Positions 1 through 10,396 of a DNA stretch of 64,000 nucleotides are shown one piece after another. A model generated the notes under the pieces. It was not told the origin of the DNA, searched no databases, and saw nothing but the letters and a program-made list of their open reading frames with translations. Every line of letters begins with the position of its first letter. Positions within the stretch are counted from its first letter, which is position 1. Source of the DNA: Mixophyes australis (lineage: Eukaryota > Chordata > Amphibia > Anura > Limnodynastidae); NCBI GenBank assembly GCA_036250195.1, contig JAVHZZ010000004.1, forward strand, positions 254,216,228 through 254,280,227. Reading direction: 5' to 3'. The translations under genes and the position numbers were made by a program.

Positions 1-285
1 GCTGCATTCTCCTACATGCTGTTGCAGAATCCTGAAAATGACCCTAAATATTTTAGGACACAGACAACATCTCCTGCATGTTATTGTCATTTTTTAAAAC
101 GTTCTGTACCACCAAGTTGATTGTGTGAGCAAAACAGGAATGTGATGGCATTCCCCCCGCTGTAATGCTCTAACAATATTGGTGGCATTACAAGAAATCA
201 CTTATTCTCAGGAGAGTCCAAGCAGGATAAGCCATGCAATGACATCCCTTAGTTTTTCAAACAGGTTGTCACCGGTATTACCTCT
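1..285 (-). pseudogene. hAT-A transposase remnant, central RNase H-like part
   Basis: The reverse complement aligns with hAT-D at about 41.60-41.85 kb. It covers the part of a hAT transposase around the second catalytic aspartate and the following conserved Cys/His-containing helix region ('CFAHTINL' in hAT-B). The copy has stops and frameshifts and cannot code. It is cut at 285 by the L2 3' end and resumes at about 759; the short stretch ending 'cctct' at 285 and 'atgcctct' at 759-766 looks like the target duplication of that L2. The window boundary truncates it on the left. Confidence 0.8.
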
Positions 286-758
286 GACCTGCACCTTGTC
301 TCGTCTCTGATAACCACCTCTCACTCCCACCTTCAAGACTTCTCCCATGCTGCTCTCCACTTACAGAATTCCTTACCAGGCTCAATCAAACATTTCCACA
401 ACCGTCAAATCTTTAGATGCTCTTTGAAATCTCATCTTTTTTTTAGAGGAGATTTTATCCTCGATAACACTATTCGCACTAATGCACCCTCACAACTATC
501 CCAATCTCCACTCTGAGCCACACTCGCTCCTCTTGTATTAGTTGTGCCCTCTTCCCTTTAGAATGTAAGCTCTCTAATGTGCAGGGTCCTCCATACCCTT
601 TGTTTTCATGTCTGCTTTTTCTGTTCTTGTTTTACGTATGTCTTGTTTTATGTATGTCCTTGTCTTCCCTACTGTACGGCACTGTGGAGCACTATGGTGC
701 CTTACAAATATACGATAATAATAGTAATAATATTAATAAAATTAAAAATAATAATAAT
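286..758 (+). mobile_element. L2-like LINE, 5'-truncated 3' end
   Basis: This holds the end of an L2/CR1-group reverse transcriptase reading frame (pieces resembling the 'LQNSLPG...IKHFHNRQIFRCSLKSHL' type of tail) and an L2-like 3' UTR. The UTR has the 'aatgtaagctctctaatgtg' block, the 'ggcactgtggagcac' block and a final AT-rich microsatellite. The ORF remnant has stops. It interrupts hAT-A in plus orientation, with a roughly 8-bp diverged duplication of 'tatgcctct' at its borders. A 5'-truncated copy of under 500 bp is normal for target-primed LINE insertion. The small plus-strand frames at 577-851 are chance frames in this UTR. Confidence 0.75.
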
Positions 759-1440
759 ATGCCTCTTAGTGAAGCAGATGATATACAGAGTATCCTGCCT
801 CTGAAAAATGTGACATTCTTGGGTACATTCTGCTGCTGTCCCTGCTGGTGAAGCCGAATCACCAACCCAGTTGGCTGTCACAATCATATAATCTTTAGTC
901 TGCCCAGTTCCGCTTGTCCACATATCTCTGGTTAAGTGTACAGTGGATAGAATGACATTTTGTAGCCCAATAATTAATTTTTTACGACCCTTCTGGTAGA
1001 GGTGAGGAATAGCTTTTCTAGTAAAATGGTATCGTGATGGAATTTGGTAATGGGGACAGAAGACCTCAAGTAACTGTCTAAAACCAGCTGTATCAATCGT
1101 GGATATTGGACGCAGATCTAATACTAGCATAGTCGCCATGGCATCTGTGATCCACTTTGCGACTAGGTGACAACGTTCATACTTATTTCCTCCTGCAAAT
1201 GATTGTTTAACAGTCAATTGTTGTAAACGTCTAGTAGTCTTCATCTTGGTCTGCTTCTGGGTTGAAGATCCACCCCAGCAGCAGCAGTGGGCCTAATGCT
1301 CAAGGATTCTTCTGAGGAGTCCTGGATAGGGGAGGAGTCCTCTCACTTTAGAAACTTAGATGCAGGACTAACTCTGATCACTTGTGAGGATATTGATGAT
1401 GAAGGTGTTGGGGGTGTAGATTGCAAGTGCTGGGATCTAG
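759..1440 (-). pseudogene. hAT-A transposase remnant, linker and first catalytic region
   Basis: An open minus-strand stretch reads into a 180-residue frame (702-1244, of which the part below 759 is LINE tail). It aligns with residues about 375-520 of the hAT-B transposase, including 'QQLTVKQSFA', 'LDLRPIST' and the DMWTSG motif that carries the first catalytic aspartate of hAT enzymes. Residues 'TTDMWTS' of hAT-B read 'TRDMWTS' here, so the aspartate survives. Upstream (1245-1440) the Ser-rich linker is recognisable but broken. PLE1 interrupts it at 1440 and it continues at 7164. It is a dead copy. Confidence 0.85.
1425..1440. repeat. Target-site duplication of PLE1, left copy
   Basis: The 16-bp sequence aagtgctgggatctag is repeated exactly at 7148-7163. 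Joining the hAT-A sequence across the two copies restores colinearity with hAT-D, so this is the duplication made by PLE1 insertion. Confidence 0.9.
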
Positions 1441-2941
1441 TATTCAGTACAAAGGTAACCGCACCAAGTTTGTCAATAAAGTCAAATATTCAGTAACACC
1501 AATTTTATTGAACATATATTAGTTCCTCAATTGGTCAATTATCACGACTATAGGGTGCACCCTAACACTGATTGTTTAAGAAAAAAGAGAGTGTATGTAG
1601 GGGCCCTCCAGGGTATAGAGTATAAAATTTACATTTTATTGGTATTCATTAAAAAATTGGATACAACTAGTGAAAATTTAAAATAGATACAAAGTGAGGG
1701 GAGTGAAAATAAAATTGCAGTTGCAACTGCAATGTCGCTTGTATTCTCACATAATTTTATTAGTAATAGTATTGATATAATATTATTAAGCTGCTATGGT
1801 AATTGGTTACTCCTTCATCCCTGGGATCTTAATAAGAATAGACCCCAATAATATATAGTTAATACTATGGGTGGTATAGAGTATCGATAAAACCTTTATA
1901 ATACACACTATCTATTGTATAATGGCTCTCTATGATTCATACTGGTAAGTATAAGTGACCGTGAATGCCTGAATAAAGTCTGCGTTATTATGTTACAAAG
2001 ATACACGATGGTGCGCAATGATATGTTTGAATCGTCTATGGCAGAATAAAGACAATTGCTGCACTTATGGGTTAGATGGTCTCTCTATTCACCAGAGATT
2101 ATCTGCAGGGGTGATAATAGATTAAATTGAGACCATATTCAATAAGGCCTTTTAATATGTATGATTGTCACAGTACATTATAAAGTAGTCATATGCTGAC
2201 TCATAGTTATAACCCAAATTTCATATAAGGAGATGCATTAACTGATCTCTATGTTCACCGAGAGTCATCTAAAGGAATCAATAGATCTGTTTGAGCTGTA
2301 GTTAGTGTAGCTCACCGTTTTATTGTTATAATTAGTTATATAGTTGCTCTCTGTGATTCATACTAATAGGTATAGATGACCATATATGCCTAAGTAAGGC
2401 TAGCGTTACTATGTTGCAAAGGCACACGGTAGTGTCTGTTTCTATAGTAGCACTAGGATCGTCTATGGCAGAATAAAGGTAATTGCTACATTTACAGGCT
2501 GAGTGGTCTCTATATTCACAACAAGTTATTTAGAGAGAGTGATAGTAGGTTTAGTTAGGACCATATTAAGTAAAGTCTTATAGTGTGTATAATTGTCACG
2601 GTTCACTATGAAATAGTCATATATTGACTCGATATTATAACCCAGATTCATATGAGGAAATACATTGGTAAGTTGACTAATCTCTATGTTCACGAGAGTC
2701 ATCAGAAGGAGTCAAAAAATTAAATCTATTTAAGCCGTAGTTGGTGTAGCTCTTATAGCATATCAGGATATCTCATAATATGGTGAGACAGCTATATATT
2801 AGCCCGTTATTACTGGTAAAACGGCAATGTATAGACTCATTATAGTGACTCAATCTAATCTAGAAAGATCTAGTGTTGAACTCTATTATAAAGTAGGTAT
2901 TAGTAAGCAGCAGCGTGTGAGATACAATGCGAACGCCGACG
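1441..2941 (-). repeat. PLE1 inverted-repeat left arm (1.5 kb)
   Basis: This is the reverse complement of 3154-4654. Paired positions sum to 6095 at both ends (1441 with 4654, 2941 with 3154), so the arms have kept essentially equal length. Only a few substitutions were noticed (for example near 1670/4424 and 2460/3633). With the 212-bp spacer it could form a very large hairpin. Confidence 0.95.
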
Positions 2942-3125
2942 TTTCCATAGTAATATAAGGTGTCAATAGGATTCTAGGATAGATAGAACCTGATATACTA
3001 TAGGCAGAGACAACTGCCGATCATTCCTATGAAAAGGATTTCCTGATTGGATCTCCACTATGACGTGTACAAAAGGGCGTCTACTTTACAGCTTAAATAG
3101 CCAATCACTACTATGGCTCGTCTTG

Positions 3126-3161
3126 CCTTGAGAAAGCATACAAGCGAAACACGCGTCGGCG
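3126..3161 (+). ncRNA. Hammerhead-like ribozyme motif of PLE1
   Basis: A compact motif reads GCC-TTGAGAA-AGC...GC-GAAAC...CGTC-GGC. It can be laid out as a type I hammerhead: stem I GCC/GGC, core TTGAGAA in place of CUGANGA, a short weak stem II, GAAA, a tiny stem III and a GTC cleavage triplet. Hammerheads are known in the terminal repeats of Penelope-like elements. C3 and G8 are both changed (to U and A), which keeps that pair. Stem II is only about two base pairs, so activity is doubtful. PLE2 has the same motif at 59811-59847. Confidence 0.45.
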
Positions 3162-4654
3162 TTCGCATTGTATCTCACACGCTGCTGCTAACTAATACCT
3201 ACTTTATAATAGAGTTCAACACTAGATCTTTCTAGATTAGATTGAGTCACTATAATGAGTCTATACATTGCCGTTTTACCAGTAATAACGGGCTAATATA
3301 TAGCTGTCTCACCATATTATGAGATATCCTGATATGCTATAAGAGCTACACCAACTACGGCTTAAATAGATTTAATTTTTTGACTCCTTCTGATGACTCT
3401 CGTGAACATAGAGATTAGTCAACTTACCAATGTATTTCCTCATATGAATCTGGGTTATAATATCGAGTCAATATATGACTATTTCATAGTGAACCGTGAC
3501 AATTATACACACTATAAGACTTTACTTAATATGGTCCTAACTAAACCTACTATCACTCTCTCTAAATAACTTGTTGTGAATATAGAGACCACTCAGCCTG
3601 TAAATGTAGCAATTACCTTTATTCTGCCATAGACGTTCCTAGTGCTACTATAGAAACAGACACTACCGTGTGCCTTTGCAACATAGTAACGCTAGCCTTA
3701 CTTAGGCATATATGGTCATCTATACCTATTAGTATGAATCACAGAGAGCAACTATATAACTAATTATAACAATAAAACGGTGAGCTACACTAACTACAGC
3801 TCAAACAGATCTATTGATTCCTTTAGATGACTCTCGGTGAACATAGAGATCAGTTAATGCATCTCCTTATATGAAATTTGGGTTATAACTATGAGTCAGC
3901 ATATGACTACTTTATAATGTACTGTGACAATCATACATATTAAAAGGCCTTATTGAATATGGTCTCAATTTAATCTATTATCACCCCTGCAGATAATCTC
4001 TGGTGAATAGAGAGACCATCTAACCCATAAGTGCAGCAATTGTCTTTATTCTGCCATAGACGATTCAAACATATCATTGCGCACCATCGTGTATCTTTGT
4101 AACATAATAACGCAGACTTTATTCAGGCATTCACGGTCACTTATACTTACCAGTATGAATCATAGAGAGCCATTATACAATAGATAGTGTGTATTATAAA
4201 GGTTTTATCGATACTCTATACCACCCATAGTATTAACTATATATTATTGGGGTCTATTCTTATTAAGATCCCAGGGATGAAGGAGTAACCAATTACCATA
4301 GCAGCTTAATAATATTATATCAATACTATTACTAATAAAATTATGTGAGAATACAAGCGACATTGCAGTTGCAACTGCAATTTTATTTTCACTCCCCTCA
4401 CTTTGTATCTATTTTAAATTTTCGCTAGTTGTATCCAATTTTTTAATGAATACCAATAAAATGTAAATTTTATACTCTATACCCTGGAGGGCCCCTACAT
4501 ACACTCTCTTTTTTCTTAAACAATCAGTGTTAGGGTGCACCCTATAGTCGTGATAATTGACCAATTGAGGAACTAATATATGTTCAATAAAATTGGTGTT
4601 ACTGAATATTTGACTTTATTGACAAACTTGGTGCGGTTACCTTTGTACTGAATA
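3154..4654 (+). repeat. PLE1 direct terminal repeat (inverted-repeat right arm)
   Basis: This is the forward copy of the Penelope terminal repeat. It pairs with 1441-2941. Its part 3980-4515 is repeated directly at 6597-7132 as the 3' terminal repeat. The 3' end of PLE2 (60650-60800) matches the segment around 4420-4500, including the '(a)atgaataccaataaa' stretch, so the repeat is a family feature and not a local accident. Confidence 0.9.
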
Positions 4655-4731
4655 CTGTAAACTTTTGTGAGGTCTTTCTCACTTTTCTTATTACCAGCAC
4701 AAGTAACTATACAAAAATAATTAACCATAAA

Positions 4732-4752
4732 ATATATATATATATATATATA
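4732..4752. repeat. Short (AT)n run
   Basis: A run of about ten alternating AT units in the PLE1 leader, just upstream of the ORF. Confidence 0.9.
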
Positions 4753-4774
4753 TTAGACTACAGAATAATCAGCC

Positions 4775-6596
4775 ATGGCAACATTCAGTATCTGTCATGA
4801 TTTAAATCTGAGACGAGAAAAGTGGACGAATAATGGAGATTCCGATCTCATATTCAATCGCATTGAGGATCCTCATAAGGGTTGGTCAGATTACCTATAC
4901 GAACTTAAATCTGTACTATATAAACAGACTAAAACCTATTGGAACAAGGTTATGTTTGATAAATATACTCAACACCAAATGATACCAAGGGGTCTTAGAC
5001 CCAAAATTTATCCCGCTTTTGACCTAGCAGCTGAAGAACTCAAAAAAGAATGGGAGCAGACCCTTACTAAATGTGCCAATGATTTAATGAACATCTTGGT
5101 TAAACATGATACCATGATTCTAGAACAGTGCAACCTAGAGATTAATTCCCTTGGTGAGAAACTAAAAATCTTTGAGATGGATGAGTCTTTTAGAAAAACA
5201 TATGATAGAATTAAATCTGATTTGGATGTGTTTGAAAAAGAAATTATAGATAAGAAGAAAAGCAAGTTAGCTAGGGATACCAGAGATTATGTACAAAATA
5301 GAGTCTTTAAATGGAAGGTATATAAACCCAATAAATCATCAACTTCATATACAACTTCAGAAATTGATTCTTCTGAAGGAGAAACATCGAATGATAGTTC
5401 CTTGACACGAACCACCAATACTGCTAGGAGTTTTTTAGGACGGGGCCCTTTGGACCATATAGATCGAAACGATATCCATACAAGAAAATACGCAGGGGGG
5501 GGAAGAAAAACAAAAAGAACAGAAGAGCAGGAAGACTTTCTGTTTCGCAGGAGCCAGAGACGTCAGAGGCGCTAGATGCAGCCCTTAGGGTCATTAATCT
5601 TTCGGATATAGAATTAAAACCAGAACACATTAGTCTTCTTAGTAAGGGACTATCCTTCTCACCATCTAAAGTAATGAACAGATTTGAATGGGAGAAGGAC
5701 CTGGCTCTTTTTTCTAGAAAGCTCCTCCTCAAGAAATTCTATGAAGTAAATAAAAAACAGGAAGTGACATCTTGTCCCCATGATATTTCAGAGGAGGGTG
5801 ATCCCTCTAATCCCCATGCATCAACACAATTTATGGAAAGATCACCACGATCTATGGTATTAAACACCACTGATGATATGCTAGCATTAGAAATATTGGA
5901 AGAATTGCAAGATTCTCAACAAACAAATAAATCAACGATTTTGCCAAGAGACAAAAAATCTATATTAAAAAAGAAGTCAACTTTTTTACCAGATACAGCC
6001 ATATGTCCACAAGTTAAAACCTTTGTAGACCTAGTGTCTAGAGATCTGGACAAATTATATAACAGGACACAAAAGAATCTACCCAACAGTGGCAATTTAA
6101 GTAAAACAGAACTCCAAGCATTAAAAGAAATAGAGAGTTGGAAAGACATTGTAATCAAACCCTCGGACAAAGGGGGAAATATTGTTTTATGGGCAAAAAA
6201 CAACTATGTAGCAGAGATTAATCGACAACTGAGTGATACAACTTGCTACAAACGTCTGATATTTAACCCCACTGCAAATTTCCTAAGTATTTATAAATCA
6301 ATAATTAACAAAGCTTTGGGCAATGGAATTCTAACTAAACAAGATTATGATTATCTCATGGTAGAGAATCCAAAAATACCAACAATATATATACTCCCAA
6401 AGATACATAAGAATGAAAGAAATCCCCCGGGAAGACCTATTATGTCAGGAATAGGGGGATTAACTGAGAAAGCTAGCAAATAGGTGGACCAATTTTTACG
6501 TCCCTATGTTCTCAGCTTACAATCATATGTGAGGGATACGATGGATGTCCTATCTAAAATACAGGAAATTACAGTAAATAGTGAGGTATATTTGGC
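4775..6596 (+). pseudogene. PLE1 Penelope-type reverse transcriptase, frameshifted and 3'-truncated
   Basis: The first frame (4775-5575, 266 aa) is a lysine/glutamate-rich N-terminal region with coiled-coil-like character. The second frame (open before 5548, ending at a stop at 6481-6483) holds the start of the RT: PDTAICPQ, KPSDKGGNIVLW, YILPKIHK and PPGRPIMSG. The two frames meet near a run of eight G at 5495-5502, where one inserted or lost base would explain the shift. After the TAG at 6481 the RT homology runs on to about 6596, then stops at the deletion junction. The YxDD box and the endonuclease are absent. Penelope proteins act as RT plus GIY-YIG nuclease; this copy can do neither. 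Confidence 0.85.
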
Positions 6597-7147
6597 ATCA
6601 CCCCTGCAGATAATCTCTGGTGAATAGAGAGACCATCTAACCCATAAGTGCAGCAATTGTCTTTATTCTGCCATAGACGATTCAAACATATCATTGCGCA
6701 CCATCGTGTATCTTTGTAACATAATAACGCAGACTTTATTCAGGCATTCACGGTCACTTATACTTACCAGTATGAATCATAGAGAGCCATTATACAATAG
6801 ATAGTGTGTATTATAAAGGTTTTATCGATACTCTATACCACCCATAGTATTAACTATATATTATTGGGGTCTATTCTTATTAAGATCCCAGGGATGAAGG
6901 AGTAACCAATTACCATAGCAGCTTAATAATATTATATCAATACTATTACTAATAAAATTATGTGAGAATACAAGCGACATTGCAGTTGCAACTGCAATTT
7001 TATTTTCACTCCCCTCACTTTGTATCTATTTTAAATTTTTGCTAGTTGTATCCAATTTTTTAATGAATACCAATAAAATGTAAATTTTATACTCTATACC
7101 CTGGAGTGCCCCTACATACACTCTCTTTTTCTTTGTTCAATATTCTT
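6597..7147 (+). repeat. PLE1 partial 3' terminal repeat
   Basis: Positions 6597-7132 repeat 3980-4515 almost exactly. The join to the RT frame occurs at a shared 'atcac', which suggests a microhomology deletion or template jump. The last 15 or so bases before the target duplication (ctttgttcaatattctt) are not in the other copies. Confidence 0.9.
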
Positions 7148-7163
7148 AAGTGCTGGGATCTAG
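7148..7163. repeat. Target-site duplication of PLE1, right copy
   Basis: An exact repeat of 1425-1440. The hAT-A sequence continues directly after it. Confidence 0.9.
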
Positions 7164-7480
7164 CTGAGAGAAGGGAGGTAGCTGATGCTGGACTGCTTGT
7201 TGTTATTTTTTAGCATAAGTTTCGGATTTTCACAAAAGCTTTTTATTAACTCGCTTCGAATGGCGTAACATGGATGAGGTTTCCAGTTGGTTAAGGCCCC
7301 TACCTCTACTGACTGTGGCTTTACAATGCTACAAATGCTACAATTCCACACATAAGAGGTGGATGCTTTGGTCCAGGCATGACAATGGACTTCTTCTTAT
7401 CACTGGCAAGAACTCCTGCAGTCTTTGTTTGAAAGTGTATGAAAATAATATTGTGACCTGTGAGGTGGTCAAAATTGGTC
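7164..7480 (-). pseudogene. hAT-A transposase remnant, BED-finger part, and 5' flank
   Basis: The reverse complement matches hAT-D at 40.55-40.90 kb. It encodes a broken version of the BED-type zinc finger region (hAT-B residues about 225-280) preceded by the acidic region. Beyond about 7440 it carries a flank (reverse complement 'cacaggtcacaatattattt') that in hAT-C lies 3' of the gene. hAT-D has the same fusion at the same place. The sequence then changes abruptly to an LTR fragment near 7481. Confidence 0.8.
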
Positions 7481-7486
7481 ATCATG

Positions 7487-7585
7487 GTTTGCTGTTATAT
7501 TGTTATGTTTTGCTATTGAATCTCTTTGTGCTTTGGAACCACGTTAGTCGCATCGGACAGTATTTATTGTTAGTGACAAGATGAA
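7487..7585 (+). mobile_element. ERV LTR fragment (R-U5 end)
   Basis: About 100 bp matches the 3' end of the solo LTR at 39339-40167 and the reverse complement of 60875-60975. Shared blocks are 'aatctctttgtgc', 'ttggaac' and 'tagtgacaagatgaaca', that is, the polyadenylation region and the LTR end. The rest of the LTR is missing. Confidence 0.7.
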
Positions 7586-8444
7586 CATTACAGTAGTCAA
7601 AAGGCTAAACAATGATAACAGCATGCCACAAGCTGGGTACAATGTTAGAAAAGGGGACATCTTGATTTGAAAAGAAAAGTGGAATTGGATTTACAGATTA
7701 AACAGTTACTGTCTCAAATATCTGGCTTCATACTACTATTTGCTTCCTAAATAATCATGTAACTAGATATAAATGTTTTATTTAACATTTCAATATCACA
7801 TTTGTGGGAAGAAATCCCATCATCCCAGGTTATTCTTGTAAAAAACAAAAGCCTATATATTAAACAAGTACTGTTACCATGTCCAACTACATTTTATTTA
7901 TATAATACCTATGTGTCGACTACTCTATTATAAACATACTTAATACTGATTAAATTATTTAGAAATAAGTGATGAAAGTGTAAAATACCTTATACCACTT
8001 CAGAGTGACACCTTTATAGGGGTACTGAAAGCAACACATTTTCTGACTTATTGCAGTAAGCTGTTAATACAAGTAAATAAACACACTTTGATCAATTTGT
8101 AAACCAAGAACCGCTTTTTATAGCACTCTGTGCTTGATGCGAGAAAAGCATTCAAAATATAATCAAATGTCTAGTGGTCTATATTTTAACACCACCCAAA
8201 TTACATATGTATGCACATTGGTATTTGGTATGCCGACTGGGGTCCTTCTCCAGGATAAAAGCACTGGCAAGATTCTCTCCAAGTTGCACAAGTGGTGAAA
8301 AGAATCACCTAATAAGGTTGGTTAATGAGGCACTCCAGTCTATAGGGAAATATAAAAACAAAATGTATTGAAAATTACATTAAAATCAGATAACCAGATG
8401 TCAATGAGATCAGCGAATTTATTTAAAATAAGGAAAAGTGGTAA
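7586..8444. other. Unassigned AT-rich sequence
   Basis: No coding potential, repeat structure or element end was recognised. The small frame at 8174-8371 has no recognisable motif and looks like a chance frame. Confidence 0.6.
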
Positions 8445-8588
8445 AGAATGAAAAATAAGTGATACAGATAAATAAAAGAACCCTTCCGGGAGGCCGGTTA
8501 GTGAGTTATTGTGACAATTAGTATTATTATTAATAATAAGAACCCGGAAGGGTTCTTTTATTTATCTTTATCACTTATTTGTCATTCT
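8445..8588. repeat. 144-bp hairpin (inverted repeat)
   Basis: Arms of about 46 bp (8445-8490 and 8543-8588) are nearly exact reverse complements around a 52-bp spacer. The core is 'aagaacccttccggg' facing 'cccggaagggttctt'. It may be a miniature fold-back element. No family was recognised and no target duplication is clear. Confidence 0.8.
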
Positions 8589-8803
8589 GGAGCAGATAAG
8601 ATTTAGAACTCTGTCCCTCAATTGCTGACTGAACATTTTTTATAAATGATTTCTACTTCTATATGCAAGCTAAGGCTGTTTATTATTACATAGCAAATTA
8701 CACATAGACGATGGAGAGTTTATGGACAGGAAGGACATAATTTAATACAAATACCAGTAATAGATTACAAATACACAAAAATTAGAACACCTGCCACAAG
8801 GAA

Positions 8804-9055
8804 ACAATGAGAAGTCATTTTATACTATATAAGTTCAAGGGGTAGAAATAAGTAAATCTTATGTAAAGATGTAAAGTGGAGGTGTTGTCCATAGCAACCA
8901 ATCAGATTCTAGCTAGCCTTTATCTTGTACATTCTAGGAAATGAGAGCTAGAATCTTATTGGTTGCTATGGGCAACACCTCCACTTTTCCTCTAAATATG
9001 AGATTTAGTTATTCTACCCCTTGAACCCATATAGTAAGCTTTAGTAAATCAATCC
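8804..9055. mobile_element. Palindromic MITE
   Basis: Two long inverted arms meet near 8930. The inner arms share 'gtggaggtgttg(c/t)ccatagc' and 'aaccaat(c/a)agattctag'; the outer arms share 'gttcaaggggtaga'. A short fold-back transposon without coding capacity fits. The outer ends are diverged and no target duplication was fixed. Confidence 0.7.
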
Positions 9056-9199
9056 CCAAATGTCTATCCTTTTTTGTTATTTATTCTCATATAATTTGGT
9101 TATCATTTTAAATGTTCTATGCTTATTATGCTTGTGAGTGTACATCAATGCTGTTATAATACCTATATCACTGTTATATCTAAATTTATTACATATACT

Positions 9200-9275
9200 T
9201 CCATAATTTATTTATTTTGTAACATTTATTTATGTAGTTCCAGCATACTCCACAGCGCTTTACAACTGGGATATA
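9200..9275 (-). mobile_element. L2-like 3' tail fragment
   Basis: The reverse complement contains 'ttgtaaagcgctgtggagta' followed by 'aaataaatgttaca', the standard L2-type 3' terminal block of this genome (compare 50200-50240). Only the tail is present. Confidence 0.55.
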
Positions 9276-10388
9276 AAATGTAAGTATAATTGTAAAAAAA
9301 ATAAATCTAATCATCAATGCTTGTATGATTTTATAGGGGGATAAGGAATGTCAGAGACCATAACATAGCTGCCCAGAGCAGTGATTACTGTAACTTAGGC
9401 ACTATACAGTTTATTTCCCTGGTGCAGCTTGAGCTCATTGTCGTCATACCTATAAGCCCTTCATAAGCTTAACCTGTTTGCATAGAAGGTAAGCTATAGA
9501 CTTCTCTGTAAAAGTAAATGTCAGAGAATACTATGGTGCAGAGGTAAACAGTAGGTCCTCTCTCGATATTAAACTAACAAGTTAAACAACGTTAGAGAGA
9601 CATGACGTAGTGTGTACATAGTTTTAGGAAATGCAAGCGTCAAAGACAGTACCAAAAAAGTGCTGTCGTTCCAAACACTATATATTGTGAAAAGGAAAGA
9701 CAGCATAGACAGGTATCACAAGTAATAAATAAAGTAGACTCTATAGTAATTGCATACAATTATATCCAGATTTAATGGAAAACATTTCTAGGACCTTTAT
9801 TCTTTTCTATGTGAAAATTAAGACCCGATTCTTTGAAATTGGGTACTAATAAAATAACAAAAATAATAATCACTCAATATACAATTACAGTGTGAAAAAG
9901 TTGAATGTGTATTTCAATATTGCATACTCTAGTACTTGAATGAAAAATAACAGTAATAACAGCAATTTTCATTTATTTGATCCGATTACGTTTTAATATT
10001 CCTTAAACTATTCCTGTGATGCCTAAAATGTAAAAATAAAACTATTTTTAAAATTAGTACTGGGTGGACTCAACAGATTGAGCTAAAATAAAGAAAATGA
10101 CTTGCTTGCAGTGCAGCATCTTATTTATCTGCTAGGGTCCCTTAAGTCTTCAATGATTCAGTGCTGCTCTGCTGTATCAACAACACTGGTGTCTGTCTGA
10201 AACAGGCATCTGGAATCTATGTTCAGGAGATGGGCTTTGAAGGCTTTGTGGACCCTGGCAGTTTGAGAAACCGATGCACCCCTGGTTCGTTGCGAAGCAG
10301 TTTTATTCTTGCAAATTAACATTGTTGCTGCCAGTTCTCCCCTTGCACTCCTTACACTACTGTTCCCTCCTTCCCTCTATCCACCACT
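9276..10388. other. Unassigned sequence
   Basis: AT-rich DNA with no open frame of note and no recognised element. A somewhat GC-richer stretch lies at 10180-10380, just outside hAT-C. Confidence 0.6.
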
Positions 10389-10396
10389 GACTATAC
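10389..10396. repeat. hAT-C target-site duplication, left
   Basis: The 8-bp sequence gactatac is repeated at 13627-13634. Eight base pairs is the standard length for hAT insertions. Confidence 0.9.

Larger units (their letters stand above)
1441..7147 (+). mobile_element. PLE1: Penelope-like element with inverted terminal repeats, internally deleted
   Basis: The element lies between exact 16-bp target duplications. In order it has an inverted copy of the Penelope 'LTR-like' repeat (1441-2941), a 212-bp spacer (2942-3153), the same repeat in direct orientation (3154-4654), a 120-bp leader, a broken ORF (4775-6596), and a partial direct repeat (6597-7132) with a short extra tail. It is assigned to Penelope-like elements from the RT motifs KPSDKGGNIVLW, LPKIHK and PPGRPI. 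Complex direct and inverted terminal repeats are typical of this class. About half the RT and all of the GIY-YIG endonuclease are missing, so the copy is non-autonomous. Confidence 0.9.
1..7480 (-). mobile_element. hAT-A: degenerate hAT element split by L2 and Penelope insertions
   Basis: A minus-strand hAT relic, seen as three blocks: 1-285, 759-1440 and 7164-7480. The reverse complement of each block matches consecutive parts of the transposase region of hAT-D (40.6-42.4 kb) and, more distantly, the intact hAT-B transposase. The gap 286-758 is an L2 3' end. The gap 1441-7147 is a Penelope element with a 16-bp target duplication. The 3' end lies left of the window. The 5' side stops at about 7480 against an LTR fragment. 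Its 5' flank (7440-7480) is the segment that sits 3' of the gene in hAT-C, so this copy shares the inverted arrangement of hAT-D. Confidence 0.85.

Noticed and set aside
5008..6203. Minus-strand frames of 85-102 aa
   Set aside because: Antisense shadows of the PLE1 ORF.
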